A DNA stretch of 64,000 nucleotides from Acidimicrobiia bacterium (GCA_017577575.1 PKRG01000002.1:1-64000), one strand, 5' to 3'; numbered from the stretch's first letter, positions 47,751-55,012 are shown. A program made the numbers and translations. Notes: a model not told the origin generated them from the letters alone.

Positions 47751-49122
47751 GCCGGAACTCGCAGCCGTTGCACCACGGCCCCTCGGCGTAGGCGGGCTGG
47801 AGGGGGTCGTCCCAGTCCCAGTCGTGGATGGGGCGCACACGACGCCGGAGCCGCTCGGCGGCCGCCTCGACCTCTCCGGGACCGAGGGCGACGACTTCAC
47901 AGGTGGGCGGGTCCCATCGCACGTAGTGGCGGTGGATCACTGCCGGCGTGTCGGGGCCGATCCATCTCCTCAGCCCGACCGCATAGATGTCGTCTTCGAT
48001 GACGTGGTCGGTGGGGTTGCCCGTCTTCAGCTCGATCGCCACCGGAGCTCCCGTGGCATCGCGGGCGGTCAGGTCGAGGAAGGCGATCACCGAAGTCCCG
48101 ACCGCTTCGGCGCCCTCGCCTTCGATGAGGGTGATGCCGACGGGGAATTCGGTTTGGCGGACGGCGAGGCCTTCCTCGTCGATCAGACGCCGGTGGTTCT
48201 CCCACATCAGCCGGAGCTCGGCCACCTCCGATGGGGGGACGCCGGCCAGGAACGTGTCGACGGCGGCTCGGAGGTCGTCGGCGCCTTCGGCGGCGCCGAC
48301 CAGGGCATGGAAGAGACGCCCCTGCCCGAGGCTCGATCCCATGTCGATCTCTTCACCGTCGTCTCGGGGTACTCCGTGCACCCTCCGCCACGCCACGCGG
48401 CGGTGGCACGATTCCAGGGCCTCGACGTCGGTCTTGGTGACGTTGACGGTGCGCGCCCGCGAGGAGACGGGGCGGTCGGAGGGGAAGGCTCCGCAGGTGG
48501 CGGCCCGCCGGCACCACACGCATGCGGGTCCCGGCCGCACGCCGCTGCCACGTTGGGAGTGTTCTTCGAGCAGGTCGGTGAGGAGCGCCTCCGGGTCGGG
48601 TGGCGCGGCGATCTCTTCGACCTCCCCGGTCGATGCCATGAGGTCCACGAACGTCTCGCCGTCCTCCGCCGCCGACCACAGGACCGCCGCCTCGGCGTCG
48701 GTCGTGCGGGACCGGCCGGTCTTCAAGCGGACGTGTTCGGTTCCCTCGTCGGTGTTGATCGAGAAGGTGACGCTGGCGGGAACCGTCGCCCCGAGCTCTT
48801 CGGCGTCGAACCAGAACCGCCGTCCTTCGAGGTCGATCTCGGCCGAGTCGGGCACCGGGAAGCTGCGACGGACGTTGTGGAACATGCGGGCGATCAGGTC
48901 GGCCTCCAGACGGCTCAGCACGCCCAGGTGCCGCTCGAGGAGCTCTTCGGTGGGCGCGTCGCGGTTGACCCAGGCGTCGACCAGCAGATCGCGGAGGATC
49001 CGCCACCGCTCCAGCTGGGCCGCAGGCTGGCGGGTCCGGGCGCCTCGTGCCGCGGCGGGACACGCCGCCGTCAGCTCGGCGACGGAGACTTCCCGCAGGT
49101 TGGCGACCGCCCGGTAGGCCAT
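47728..49122 (-). CDS. Internally duplicated RecB/Cas4-like PD-(D/E)xK nuclease
   Basis: Protein of 464 residues built from two similar halves. Each half has one early Cys (Cys21; Cys239), an LKTG nuclease motif (133-136; 365-368), and a closing C-x2-C-x5-C set (Cys201/204/210; Cys451/454/460). That is the four-Cys pattern of the AddB/Cas4 iron-sulfur nucleases. The second half keeps Asp350, Glu364 and Lys366. The first half has Arg132 in place of Glu and lacks the Asp, so it is probably inactive. Start at ATG 49122, TACGTT 6 nt upstream (leaderless). No cas or addA genes nearby. Confidence 0.85.
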   Translation of the reverse strand: MAYRAVANLREVSVAELTAACPAAARGARTRQPAAQLERWRILRDLLVDAWVNRDAPTEELLERHLGVLSRLEADLIARMFHNVRRSFPVPDSAEIDLEGRRFWFDAEELGATVPASVTFSINTDEGTEHVRLKTGRSRTTDAEAAVLWSAAEDGETFVDLMASTGEVEEIAAPPDPEALLTDLLEEHSQRGSGVRPGPACVWCRRAATCGAFPSDRPVSSRARTVNVTKTDVEALESCHRRVAWRRVHGVPRDDGEEIDMGSSLGQGRLFHALVGAAEGADDLRAAVDTFLAGVPPSEVAELRLMWENHRRLIDEEGLAVRQTEFPVGITLIEGEGAEAVGTSVIAFLDLTARDATGAPVAIELKTGNPTDHVIEDDIYAVGLRRWIGPDTPAVIHRHYVRWDPPTCEVVALGPGEVEAAAERLRRRVRPIHDWDWDDPLQPAYAEGPWCNGCEFRLTCRAYR

Positions 49123-49190
49123 GGGCGCAACGTAGCCAGCGGCAGAGACACCTTCGTGTCAATCAGGACGATTCTGGGTAGCGGGTTGCG

Positions 49191-50195
49191 GTGACCGAAA
49201 GAGCCGCTTCCCTCGAACTCGCCGCCGCCGCCGGGCTGCGCTACGTAACCGACGACCAGCCTGGCCACCGCCGGATCCGGAGGGGGAAAGGCTTCAGCTT
49301 CGTCGACGAGCACGGCGCGCCGTTGGGGGACGAGGCGCGGGCGTGGGCCGAGTCGCTCGTGATCCCTCCGGCGTGGACCGACGTGTGGATCAGCCCGGCC
49401 CGCGATGGCCACATCCTCGCCACGGGCTACGACGACGCCGGTCGCAAGCAGTACATCTACCACCCCGACTGGGAAGAAGCCCGTGACGAGGTCAAGTTCG
49501 AGCGGATGACCTCGTTCGGGAGACGTCTTCCAAGCATCCGCAAGCGGATCCAGGCAGACCTCAACCGGCCCGGACTCGACAGGGACAAGGTCGTGGCGCT
49601 GACGGTGGCGGTCCTCGACCGGACGCTCATCCGGGTGGGAACGCGACGCTACGTGGAGGCGAACGAGTCCTACGGTCTCACGACCATCACCCCCGATAAC
49701 GCCGAGGTCGAAGGGCGAGAGGTGTTGTTCAGCTTCGCCGGCAAGAGCGGCGCCGAGCACGAGGTGGCGCTGCGTGACTCCCGGCTGGCGAGGCTCATCG
49801 CCCGGTGCCAGGACCTGGACGGCCAGACCCTCTTCTCCTACGAGACCGATGACGGAGTGGGGACGGTCGATTCTGCCGATGTCAACCGCTACCTGTCGGA
49901 CAGCGCAGGCGACGGGTTCACCGCAAAGGACTTCCGCACCTGGGGGGCGAGCGCGGTAGTGACCGGGGAACTGGCGATCATCGAGGACGAGGATCCGGAC
50001 AAGAGCTTCCTCGCCGCCATCGACGTGGCCGCAGAGCGCCTCGGAAACACCCGGGACGTGTGCCGCAACTCTTATCTCCATCCCGTCGTCCGGGAGGCGT
50101 TCGACGACGGGCGCCTGCGGGACGCATGGAGGAGGTCACGCAAGGGGAAGTGGTTGAGTCGCCCGGAATCGGCGTTCAAGCGGCTGATCGTCTGA
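49191..50195 (+). CDS. DNA topoisomerase IB
   Basis: Protein of 334 residues of the poxvirus/bacterial type IB family, which relaxes supercoils through a 3'-phosphotyrosyl intermediate. The N-terminal domain has GYDDAGRKQYIYHPDWEEARD. The catalytic domain has RVGTRRYVEANESYGLTT with the first Arg, FSFAGKSG with the Lys, KDFRTWGAS with the second Arg, and the Tyr in CRNSYLHPVV. GTG start, preceded by TAGCGG. Stand-alone gene. Confidence 0.94.
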   Translation: MTERAASLELAAAAGLRYVTDDQPGHRRIRRGKGFSFVDEHGAPLGDEARAWAESLVIPPAWTDVWISPARDGHILATGYDDAGRKQYIYHPDWEEARDEVKFERMTSFGRRLPSIRKRIQADLNRPGLDRDKVVALTVAVLDRTLIRVGTRRYVEANESYGLTTITPDNAEVEGREVLFSFAGKSGAEHEVALRDSRLARLIARCQDLDGQTLFSYETDDGVGTVDSADVNRYLSDSAGDGFTAKDFRTWGASAVVTGELAIIEDEDPDKSFLAAIDVAAERLGNTRDVCRNSYLHPVVREAFDDGRLRDAWRRSRKGKWLSRPESAFKRLIV

Positions 50196-50198
50196 GCC

Positions 50199-50224
50199 GT
50201 GTCGCCGATGGCTCAGCGGGGTAG
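50199..50224 (+). promoter_or_regulatory. SigB/SigF-type promoter (one mismatch)
   Basis: GTGT (50199-50202), 16-bp spacer, GGGTAG (50219-50224). It drives the two micro-membrane proteins at 50257 and 50520. Confidence 0.5.
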
Positions 50225-50256
50225 GTCGGCGACGATCGCATCGCAGGGAGGACCTC

Positions 50257-50466
50257 ATCGAAATCGCCATCGCCATCGGTTCCGTCGTCCTTTTGATCGC
50301 GCTGTTCTGGGTCCTCGTCCGCCAGCAGCACCCCGCCGACGACATGGCGCACGTCGCCGGCCCCGACGACCAGGGCCCCACCGACGACCCGTATCCACCC
50401 GGGTCCAACCCTGCCGGGCCGGGTGCCGAGATCCAGGCGGATCCCCAGGAGCCACTGGAGGAATAG
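50257..50466 (+). CDS. Single-pass micro-membrane protein, apparent ATC start
   Basis: A 69-residue open frame: one transmembrane helix (IAIGSVVLLIALFWVLV) and an acidic Pro/Gly-rich tail (GPDDQGPTDDPYPPGSNPAG). GGGAGG sits 5 nt before ATC 50257, and no ATG, GTG or TTG is available at a workable distance in this frame. Either a rare ATC start is used or the base is a sequence variant of ATG. It follows a SigB/SigF-type promoter and precedes another micro-membrane gene. Confidence 0.5.
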   Translation: MEIAIAIGSVVLLIALFWVLVRQQHPADDMAHVAGPDDQGPTDDPYPPGSNPAGPGAEIQADPQEPLEE

Positions 50467-50519
50467 ACGCGGCGGGCCGGTGGTTTCAGCAGACGGGTCT
50501 GGAGGGAAGGCGAGGAGAC

Positions 50520-50618
50520 ATGACCTTCGAGGGACCCGGACAGACCCGGTTCCATTGGGTCCAGTGGCTGCCGCTGGGGCTGCTGATCGCCTGGGTGGCG
50601 ATCCGGGCGATCGTCTGA
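50520..50618 (+). CDS. Micro-membrane protein, 32 residues
   Basis: Short amphipathic start (MTFEGPGQTRFHW) and one transmembrane helix (WLPLGLLIAWVAIRAIV). GAGGAG is 3-8 nt before the ATG, and a strong terminator follows at 50634. Probably co-transcribed with the 69-residue membrane protein upstream. Confidence 0.55.
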   Translation: MTFEGPGQTRFHWVQWLPLGLLIAWVAIRAIV

Positions 50619-50633
50619 GGAGAGCTGCACGAA

Positions 50634-50660
50634 GAAGGGGCCCGCGCAGCGGGCCCCTTC
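50634..50660. terminator. Bidirectional terminator
   Basis: Perfect 12-bp stem GAAGGGGCCCGC/GCGGGCCCCTTC with a GCA loop between convergent genes ending at 50618 and 50682. On the minus strand TTC follows. Confidence 0.7.
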
Positions 50661-50681
50661 AGTCACGTCAGTGGACCTGTG

Positions 50682-50849
50682 TCATCCACCGGCGATGGTG
50701 GTGTCGGTCATCCCGGGAACGGTGGTCGCTCCGAGATCGCCACCCGGGGCGAGCGTGTCGCCCACGCCCGGATCCTGGTCGGACTCACAAGCAACGGTGA
50801 AGATGGCTGTCAACACCGCCAGTGCCGCGATGGACTTCCTGAATCTCAT
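50682..50849 (-). CDS. Small secreted lipoprotein
   Basis: Protein of 55 residues: basic start, hydrophobic core (IAALAVLTAIFTVAC) with a lipobox Cys, and a mature tail of about 35 residues rich in Gly/Asp/Thr. GGAGG precedes ATG 50849. A SigB/SigF-type promoter lies 36 bp upstream. Function unknown. Confidence 0.75.
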   Translation of the reverse strand: MRFRKSIAALAVLTAIFTVACESDQDPGVGDTLAPGGDLGATTVPGMTDTTIAGG

Positions 50850-50884
50850 ATCTGATCCTCCTTCGGATCGATGACCACCGTGAA

Positions 50885-50910
50885 GTACCCGGCGGTCGCG
50901 TCCTCTAAAC
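50885..50910 (-). promoter_or_regulatory. SigB/SigF-type promoter
   Basis: Minus strand: GTTT (50910-50907), 16-bp spacer, GGGTAC (50890-50885), before the lipoprotein gene at 50849. Confidence 0.7.
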
Positions 50911-50999
50911 GCTGTCGGACGTTCGCTCCGCTGAGTTGGCCTATTCGGCCCTAGGTTGTGACCGACGCCCGTCGACGCCGGCCCCACTCCCTGGCGCGG

Positions 51000-51051
51000 G
51001 GAAGACCGGCCCGAGGGCCGGCCCTCACCCGCTCATCCCCCTACTCCGGGC
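51000..51051 (-). ncRNA. Candidate stress-induced small RNA
   Basis: A full SigB/SigF-type promoter on the minus strand (51083-51058) reads into a stretch without an open frame. That stretch forms a CCGGCC/GGCCGG hairpin (51021-51006) followed by TCTT, giving a transcript of about 50 nt. Alternatively the promoter is a distal one for the lipoprotein at 50849. Confidence 0.3.
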
Positions 51052-51057
51052 TGCGTA

Positions 51058-51083
51058 TTACCCAGGACCGCTCGGACCCAAAC
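51058..51083 (-). promoter_or_regulatory. SigB/SigF-type promoter without an obvious gene
   Basis: Minus strand: GTTT (51083-51080), 16-bp spacer, GGGTAA (51063-51058). Points at the candidate small RNA at 51000-51051. Confidence 0.55.
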
Positions 51084-51101
51084 GGCGGCGAGGAAGATTC
51101 C

Positions 51102-51126
51102 GTTTCCCGCCTGCCTCCGGGGGTAC
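51102..51126 (+). promoter_or_regulatory. SigB/SigF-type promoter
   Basis: GTTT (51102-51105), 15-bp spacer, GGGTAC (51121-51126). The start codon at 51136 follows after 9 nt, so the mRNA would be leaderless. Confidence 0.7.
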
Positions 51127-51135
51127 GTCGGGCTC

Positions 51136-51348
51136 ATGTCGCACAGAGCCACCGAACCGGTTCGCTACACCGGGACCATCCCCGCCGGCAGCGGCAGGGC
51201 GCCCAAGACGGCGTCGGAACGGCGGGTGTGCGCACATGCGGCGTGCTCGACCGTCCTCAGCCGCTACAACCTCGACTCCTACTGTCGGATCCACGGCAGA
51301 CCTCGTTATCCCGTCTTACGTGGCGTGCCCAGCCGCGAAGCGTCCTAG
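51136..51348 (+). CDS. Small Cys/His protein, probable zinc finger
   Basis: Protein of 70 residues. A basic, Ser/Arg-rich first half precedes CAHAACSTVLSRYNLDSYCRIH, a C-x4-C...C-x2-H arrangement with the LSRYN spacer known from small actinobacterial zinc-binding proteins. Start ATG 51136 is leaderless from a SigB/SigF-type promoter. It immediately precedes the sigma-factor gene. Confidence 0.6.
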   Translation: MSHRATEPVRYTGTIPAGSGRAPKTASERRVCAHAACSTVLSRYNLDSYCRIHGRPRYPVLRGVPSREAS

Positions 51349-51382
51349 ACCGCGATCGCCCAGACCGCGTTTTCGCGACTTC

Positions 51383-51408
51383 GATTGGTCTCGTCCCCGA
51401 TCGGGTAC
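51383..51408 (+). promoter_or_regulatory. SigB/SigF-type promoter of the sigma gene (one mismatch)
   Basis: GATT (51383-51386), 16-bp spacer, GGGTAC (51403-51408), 28 bp before the sigma start codon. Suggests positive autoregulation. Confidence 0.55.
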
Positions 51409-51436
51409 TTAGGTCCACCCGACCGTGGAGGGACGA

Positions 51437-52156
51437 ATGAACGACGAACGAGCCGAGGCTCTGTTTCGCCGTCTGCCGGATGACGAAGCCCGCTGCGAAC
51501 TGTTCGAGCTGTATCGGCCACTGGCCCTCCACCTCGCCAACCGCTACGCCTATCGGGGAGTCGAAGTCGAGGACCTCAAGCAGGTCGCCTTCCTGGGCCT
51601 GGTCAACGCCATCGACCGCTACGACCCGGAGTACGGGAGCCGCTTCGTCAGCTTCGCCGTGCCGACGATCACCGGCGAGATCAAGCGATATTTCCGTGAT
51701 GCGGGCTGGTCGGCGGCGGTGCCGCGGCGGTTGAAGGACGTGACCGTGATGTGCCGGAGAGCCGACGAGGAGCTCACACAGCGACTGGGCCGGCCGCCGT
51801 CGGTGGAGGAAGTGGCCGAGCAGACGGGCCTGACGCCGGACGACGTGGTGGAAGCAGCGTCGTTGGGCACCGCCTACCGGCCCGATGCCCTGGAAGCTCC
51901 CACCACCGAGGACGGAGCCACCCGGCTCGACTCCCTGGGCGATGTCGACGGCCGGATGGAGCTGTTCGACGAGCTCGACGCCCTCAAGCCCCTGCTCGAA
52001 TCACGTTCCGAGCGCGAGCAGAGGATCCTGCATCTTCGCTTCTACGAGAACCTCACCCAGCGCCAGATCGCCGAGAAGATGGAGATCTCCCAGATGCACG
52101 TCTCGCGCATCCTGGCGTCGACTCTGGAGAAGCTGCGCGTCCTGATGGAAGTCTGA
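51437..52156 (+). CDS. SigB/SigF/SigI-family general-stress sigma factor
   Basis: Protein of 239 residues with regions 2, 3 and 4 of group-3 sigma factors. Region 2 has YAYRGVEVEDLKQVAFLGLVNAIDRYDPEYGSRFVSFAVPTITGEIKRYFRD. Region 3 has VPRRLKDVTVMCRRADEELTQRLGRPPSVEEVAEQTGL. Region 4 has REQRILHLRFYENLTQRQIAEKMEISQMHVSRIL. ATG 51437 follows GGAGGGACGA; GTG 51425 is in frame. It is the likely reader of the GTTT/GGGTA promoters that surround it. No RsbW-type kinase gene is adjacent. Confidence 0.94.
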   Translation: MNDERAEALFRRLPDDEARCELFELYRPLALHLANRYAYRGVEVEDLKQVAFLGLVNAIDRYDPEYGSRFVSFAVPTITGEIKRYFRDAGWSAAVPRRLKDVTVMCRRADEELTQRLGRPPSVEEVAEQTGLTPDDVVEAASLGTAYRPDALEAPTTEDGATRLDSLGDVDGRMELFDELDALKPLLESRSEREQRILHLRFYENLTQRQIAEKMEISQMHVSRILASTLEKLRVLMEV

Positions 52157-52161
52157 GCGGA

Positions 52162-52716
52162 TCAGGCGTCACGCCGCTCGAGATCGCCGAGGTCGTGGCC
52201 GCGCATCACCTGCTCGGCGATGTCGATCACATGGGGATCACCGTCGTGGACGCCGACGGTCACCCGGCCCTCGTCGACGGTCTCGTAGGTCTCCCGCCAT
52301 GCCGGCGAGTTGTACTTGGCCACCGCCATCCCGCCGGCCGACCCCCCGACTCCCGCCCCGAAGATGGCGCCGAACAGGATGGCCCAGCCCATGCCCAGTT
52401 CGGGGACGATGACCCCGAGGACCGCGCCGAGGGCCCCACCGATCACAGCGCCGATGGCCCCGCCGATGATCGACGACTTGGACACCTCCACCATGGCCCG
52501 GGTTTCGGGCATCGTCTCGTTAGCGTGGTCGTCCTCCGGCGAGAGGACGTCGCTCATGGCGATCGAGCCGGGCGGCACACCGCTCGCCTCCAACTCTTCG
52601 ACGATGAGCCGGGCGGCGTCCGGGGACGCCACCGTCGCGGTCACCGAATGGGGTGCCGCCGTCGGCTGATGGTCACTGTCGAGACCCGGACGGGCATCGG
52701 GTTCTTGGCTGTCCAT
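52162..52716 (-). CDS. Glycine-zipper stress protein (GSP17M-like)
   Basis: Protein of 184 residues. The N-terminal part (VTATVASPDAARLIVEELEASGVPPGSIAMSDV) resembles the alpha/beta module of general-stress 17M-type proteins. The middle is a long glycine-zipper membrane hairpin (SSIIGGAIGAVIGGALGAVLGVIVP and ILFGAIFGAGVGGSAGGMAVAKY). The tail (VTVGVHDGDPHVIDIAEQVMRGHD) is a second alpha/beta piece. A SigB/SigF-type promoter lies 32 bp upstream. It converges on the sigma gene with a 5-bp gap. Confidence 0.75.
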   Translation of the reverse strand: MDSQEPDARPGLDSDHQPTAAPHSVTATVASPDAARLIVEELEASGVPPGSIAMSDVLSPEDDHANETMPETRAMVEVSKSSIIGGAIGAVIGGALGAVLGVIVPELGMGWAILFGAIFGAGVGGSAGGMAVAKYNSPAWRETYETVDEGRVTVGVHDGDPHVIDIAEQVMRGHDLGDLERRDA

Positions 52717-52747
52717 GATGGTCCTCGCATCGATCGCGTCCGGTCCC

Positions 52748-52772
52748 GTACCCGCACGGGCCGCTCGGAAAC
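52748..52772 (-). promoter_or_regulatory. SigB/SigF-type promoter
   Basis: Minus strand: GTTT (52772-52769), 15-bp spacer, GGGTAC (52753-52748), before the glycine-zipper gene at 52716. Confidence 0.72.
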
Positions 52773-52804
52773 CTCGGTCAGTGGACCCCGGTCAGTGCTG
52801 CGAC

Positions 52805-53056
52805 TCAGTCATGCGACTGCCCGCGGGATCCGGCGTAGGACGGCGGATCGGAGGCCGGAAACGACTCGGCGATCGCTTCGTCCACTTCGTCGCGGGGCTC
52901 GGCGGGCTGGGGTGGGGACGGCTCGGACGGACGCGGCAGGGCCTGCTGCTCTGCTCTGGTTCCCTGGACGTACAGCCAGGCTCGCTTGGCGGCTCGCCAG
53001 CCCACGGCGGCGGCTGCCGTCCAGGCGGCGAGGCGGAAGAGGCCTCTTCCTCGCAT
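52805..53056 (-). CDS. Small stress protein with ESFPASDPP motif
   Basis: Protein of 83 residues: a hydrophobic N-terminal helix (LFRLAAWTAAAAVGWRAAKRAW), a Pro/Glu-rich linker, then EAIAESFPASDPPSY. The SFPASDPP motif recurs in short bacterial stress-associated proteins of unknown role. GAGGAG precedes ATG 53056, and a SigB/SigF-type promoter lies 35 bp upstream. Confidence 0.72.
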   Translation of the reverse strand: MRGRGLFRLAAWTAAAAVGWRAAKRAWLYVQGTRAEQQALPRPSEPSPPQPAEPRDEVDEAIAESFPASDPPSYAGSRGQSHD

Positions 53057-53090
53057 ATCGACTCCTCTGAGACGGGGTGTTGGACGCTGC

Positions 53091-53115
53091 CTACCCGTCC
53101 GGGGGCACGTGAAAC
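53091..53115 (-). promoter_or_regulatory. SigB/SigF-type promoter
   Basis: Minus strand: GTTT (53115-53112), 15-bp spacer, GGGTAG (53096-53091), before the gene at 53056. Confidence 0.72.
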
Positions 53116-53411
53116 AATCCGCCGTGGATCGGCACCGATCTGACCCGCCGGAGTCTCGCTGCTGGAGGTGGCGGCGAACTTCGGGGCCAATTCGAGAGTC
53201 GGGCCGCGCCGGTATCCTTGGATGGAAAGCGCGTGATGCCCATGGGTGTCATGGCGAATCAGCGCTCTCGGTCCTCCGTGGATTGGTTTTCGCGCGGGCC
53301 TACGTCGCCGCCTGACGCGCGGCTGCCCGCCGGGGACCGAACTGGAGTTTCGTCGTCTCGGCGAGGGGTACCTGGCCCTCGCCCCACCCGAGATTTCAGG
53401 AGAGCAAGACC
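53116..53411 (+). other. Long untranslated leader of the GT4 gene
   Basis: Roughly 300 bases with no convincing gene. A TATCCT -10-like element (53213-53218) would start a leader of about 185 nt. A perfect 8-bp hairpin GGCGAGGG/CCCTCGCC (53360-53383, 8-nt loop) stands 8 nt before the CAGGAGAG ribosome binding site. A short frame (53236-53415) ends in a TGA that overlaps the GTG start of the glycosyltransferase and could be a leader peptide. No known riboswitch was recognised. Confidence 0.35.
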
Positions 53412-54557
53412 GTGAGTGTTACCTTCGACACGTCCCGCCAGACGGGGCCGTTGTCAGTCGGCCTCGTTTCCACGTATCCACCGACCCGATGTGGGATCGG
53501 CAGGTTCACGCACGCTTTGCGTCGGGCTTGGGTCGAAGCCGACCCCACCGCCGACGTGCGGGTGGCCCGGATCCTGCGCGGCCCGGCTGAAGAAACCGAT
53601 CCCGCCGTGGAGACGGTGTTCGATCCCTCTTCGCCGGTCGCCCGTCGCACCGTCGCCCGGCGTCTGAGCGAGAAGGACGCCGTCGTGATCCAGCACGAGT
53701 ACGGCATCTTCGGGCCAGACGACGGGATCGCGGTGCTCGACCTGGTGGACCGGATCGAGGCTCCGGTCATCACCGTGGCCCACACGGTGCGCACGACGCC
53801 GACGCCCCGTCAGAAGAGGATCCTCGAGTATCTCGCTCGACGCGGCGAGATGGTGGTCTTGAGCCGGGTGGCACGCGACCAGCTGGTGTCGGCGTTCGAC
53901 ATCGATCCCGACCACGTGGTCGTGATCCCGCACGGCTCGAACTGGAGCGCCCGCCCGTTCGAGCCGCGTACCCGCCGACGGCTCATCACGTGGGGACTGC
54001 TGGGGCCGGGGAAGGGCATCGAGCGGGCCCTGGAGGCCGTCGCATCGATCGACCTCGACCCGCCCGTCACCTACGACATCGTCGGTCAGACCCACCCCAA
54101 CGTCCTGGCGCGTTACGGCCAGAGCTACCGCCGCTCTCTCGAGAAGCTGGTCGAGAAGCTGGGGCTCGAGGACCAGGTGCGGTTCATCGACCGCTACGTC
54201 TCCGACGAGGAGCTGGAGGAGATGGTGGCGGCGGCCGACCTGGTGGTGATCCCCTACGACAACAGCGAGCAGGTGAGCTCGGGGGTGCTGACGGATGCGG
54301 TGGCGGCCGGAAAGCCGGTCGTCGCCACCAGCTTCCCGCATGCCCGCGAGTTCGCCGCCCGGGGCTGTGGGATGACCGTGGGCCACAGCCCTCGCTCCAT
54401 GGCTGCGGCCATCGAGCGGATGCTCACCGACGACGTCACCTACGAGGTGGCCGCGCTCCAGGCCGCCAGGGTCTCGGAGGACTTGTCGTGGACCGTGGTC
54501 GCCCAGTCGTATCACCGTTTGGTGGAGCGGCTGGCCACGAAGCAGGTGGTGGCCTGA
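53412..54557 (+). CDS. GT4-family glycosyltransferase
   Basis: Protein of 381 residues with the GT-B fold. The N-terminal LVSTYPPTRCGIGRFTHALRRA loop and IQHEYGIFGPDDG are typical of GT4 enzymes. The C-terminal half has ITWGLLGPGKGIERALEAV for the nucleotide-sugar site and SSGVLTDAVAAGKPVVATSFPHAREF as the E-x7-E-like region. Acceptor and donor are not readable. GTG start with CAGGAGAG upstream. Sits inside the stress island, but its own promoter is of another type. Confidence 0.9.
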   Translation: MSVTFDTSRQTGPLSVGLVSTYPPTRCGIGRFTHALRRAWVEADPTADVRVARILRGPAEETDPAVETVFDPSSPVARRTVARRLSEKDAVVIQHEYGIFGPDDGIAVLDLVDRIEAPVITVAHTVRTTPTPRQKRILEYLARRGEMVVLSRVARDQLVSAFDIDPDHVVVIPHGSNWSARPFEPRTRRRLITWGLLGPGKGIERALEAVASIDLDPPVTYDIVGQTHPNVLARYGQSYRRSLEKLVEKLGLEDQVRFIDRYVSDEELEEMVAAADLVVIPYDNSEQVSSGVLTDAVAAGKPVVATSFPHAREFAARGCGMTVGHSPRSMAAAIERMLTDDVTYEVAALQAARVSEDLSWTVVAQSYHRLVERLATKQVVA

Positions 54558-54582
54558 GTCGTCGGCTCGAAGAGGACGAGAA

Positions 54583-54611
54583 AGAGGCGGTGGGCCGAGC
54601 CCACCGCCTCT
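54583..54611. terminator. Terminator between convergent genes
   Basis: A 13-bp stem AGAGGCGGTGGGC/GCCCACCGCCTCT with a 3-nt loop, followed by CTT on the plus strand, 25 bp after the glycosyltransferase stop. Confidence 0.75.
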
Positions 54612-54636
54612 CTTCGTTCGAACCTCTCGTCGTCTT

Positions 54637-54921
54637 TCAGAGCTCGTCGCGGGAGACGAACTCCGAGAAGAAGCTGCGCTCTCCCGTCTCGGTCTCTTCC
54701 TGGTACACCATCGCCAGGCGCTCGTCGTCGAAGATGTCGAAGAACTCCTCCCAGGAGATGTGCTGCAACTCCTCTTCGGCGCCTCTGCCGGGGATGTGGA
54801 AGCGCAACAGCCTGGGACCGCCCTCGTCGTCGTAGGGGTCGCGGACGACGGCGGGAACGGCGTCGCGCTCTTCGGCCCAGCGCCGGATCTCCTCGTGATC
54901 TGTGGTCAGGGTGTCAGGCAT
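54637..54921 (-). CDS. Conserved small acidic protein
   Basis: Protein of 94 residues with TTDHEEIRRWAEERDAVPAVV at the start and LQHISWEEFFDIFDDERLAMVYQE in the second half. This pattern occurs in a widespread family often mislabelled as 1,4-alpha-glucan branching enzyme; it is far too short to be one. GGAGGTGCC precedes ATG 54921, and a SigB/SigF-type promoter lies 29 bp upstream. Confidence 0.75.
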   Translation of the reverse strand: MPDTLTTDHEEIRRWAEERDAVPAVVRDPYDDEGGPRLLRFHIPGRGAEEELQHISWEEFFDIFDDERLAMVYQEETETGERSFFSEFVSRDEL

Positions 54922-54949
54922 GGCACCTCCTTCCGAGTGACCCGACGAG

Positions 54950-54974
54950 CTACCCCCTGGTCGCTCTCATAAAC
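54950..54974 (-). promoter_or_regulatory. SigB/SigF-type promoter
   Basis: Minus strand: GTTT (54974-54971), 15-bp spacer, GGGTAG (54955-54950), before the gene at 54921. Divergent from the next promoter, 14 bp away. Confidence 0.75.
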
Positions 54975-54987
54975 GCTAGCCCCATCG

Positions 54988-55012
54988 GTTTATTCCCCGC
55001 AGGGTCGGGTAC
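54988..55012 (+). promoter_or_regulatory. SigB/SigF-type promoter
   Basis: GTTT (54988-54991), 15-bp spacer, GGGTAC (55007-55012), before the SRPBCC gene at 55045. Confidence 0.75.

Noticed and set aside
47728..49122. A CRISPR Cas4 gene
   Set aside because: Cas4-like Cys and nuclease motifs are present but duplicated, and there is no cas1, cas2 or array nearby; called only as Cas4/AddB-like.
54637..54921. 1,4-alpha-glucan branching enzyme, a label often attached to this small family
   Set aside because: 94 residues, no GH13 barrel or catalytic motifs; the label is an annotation artefact.
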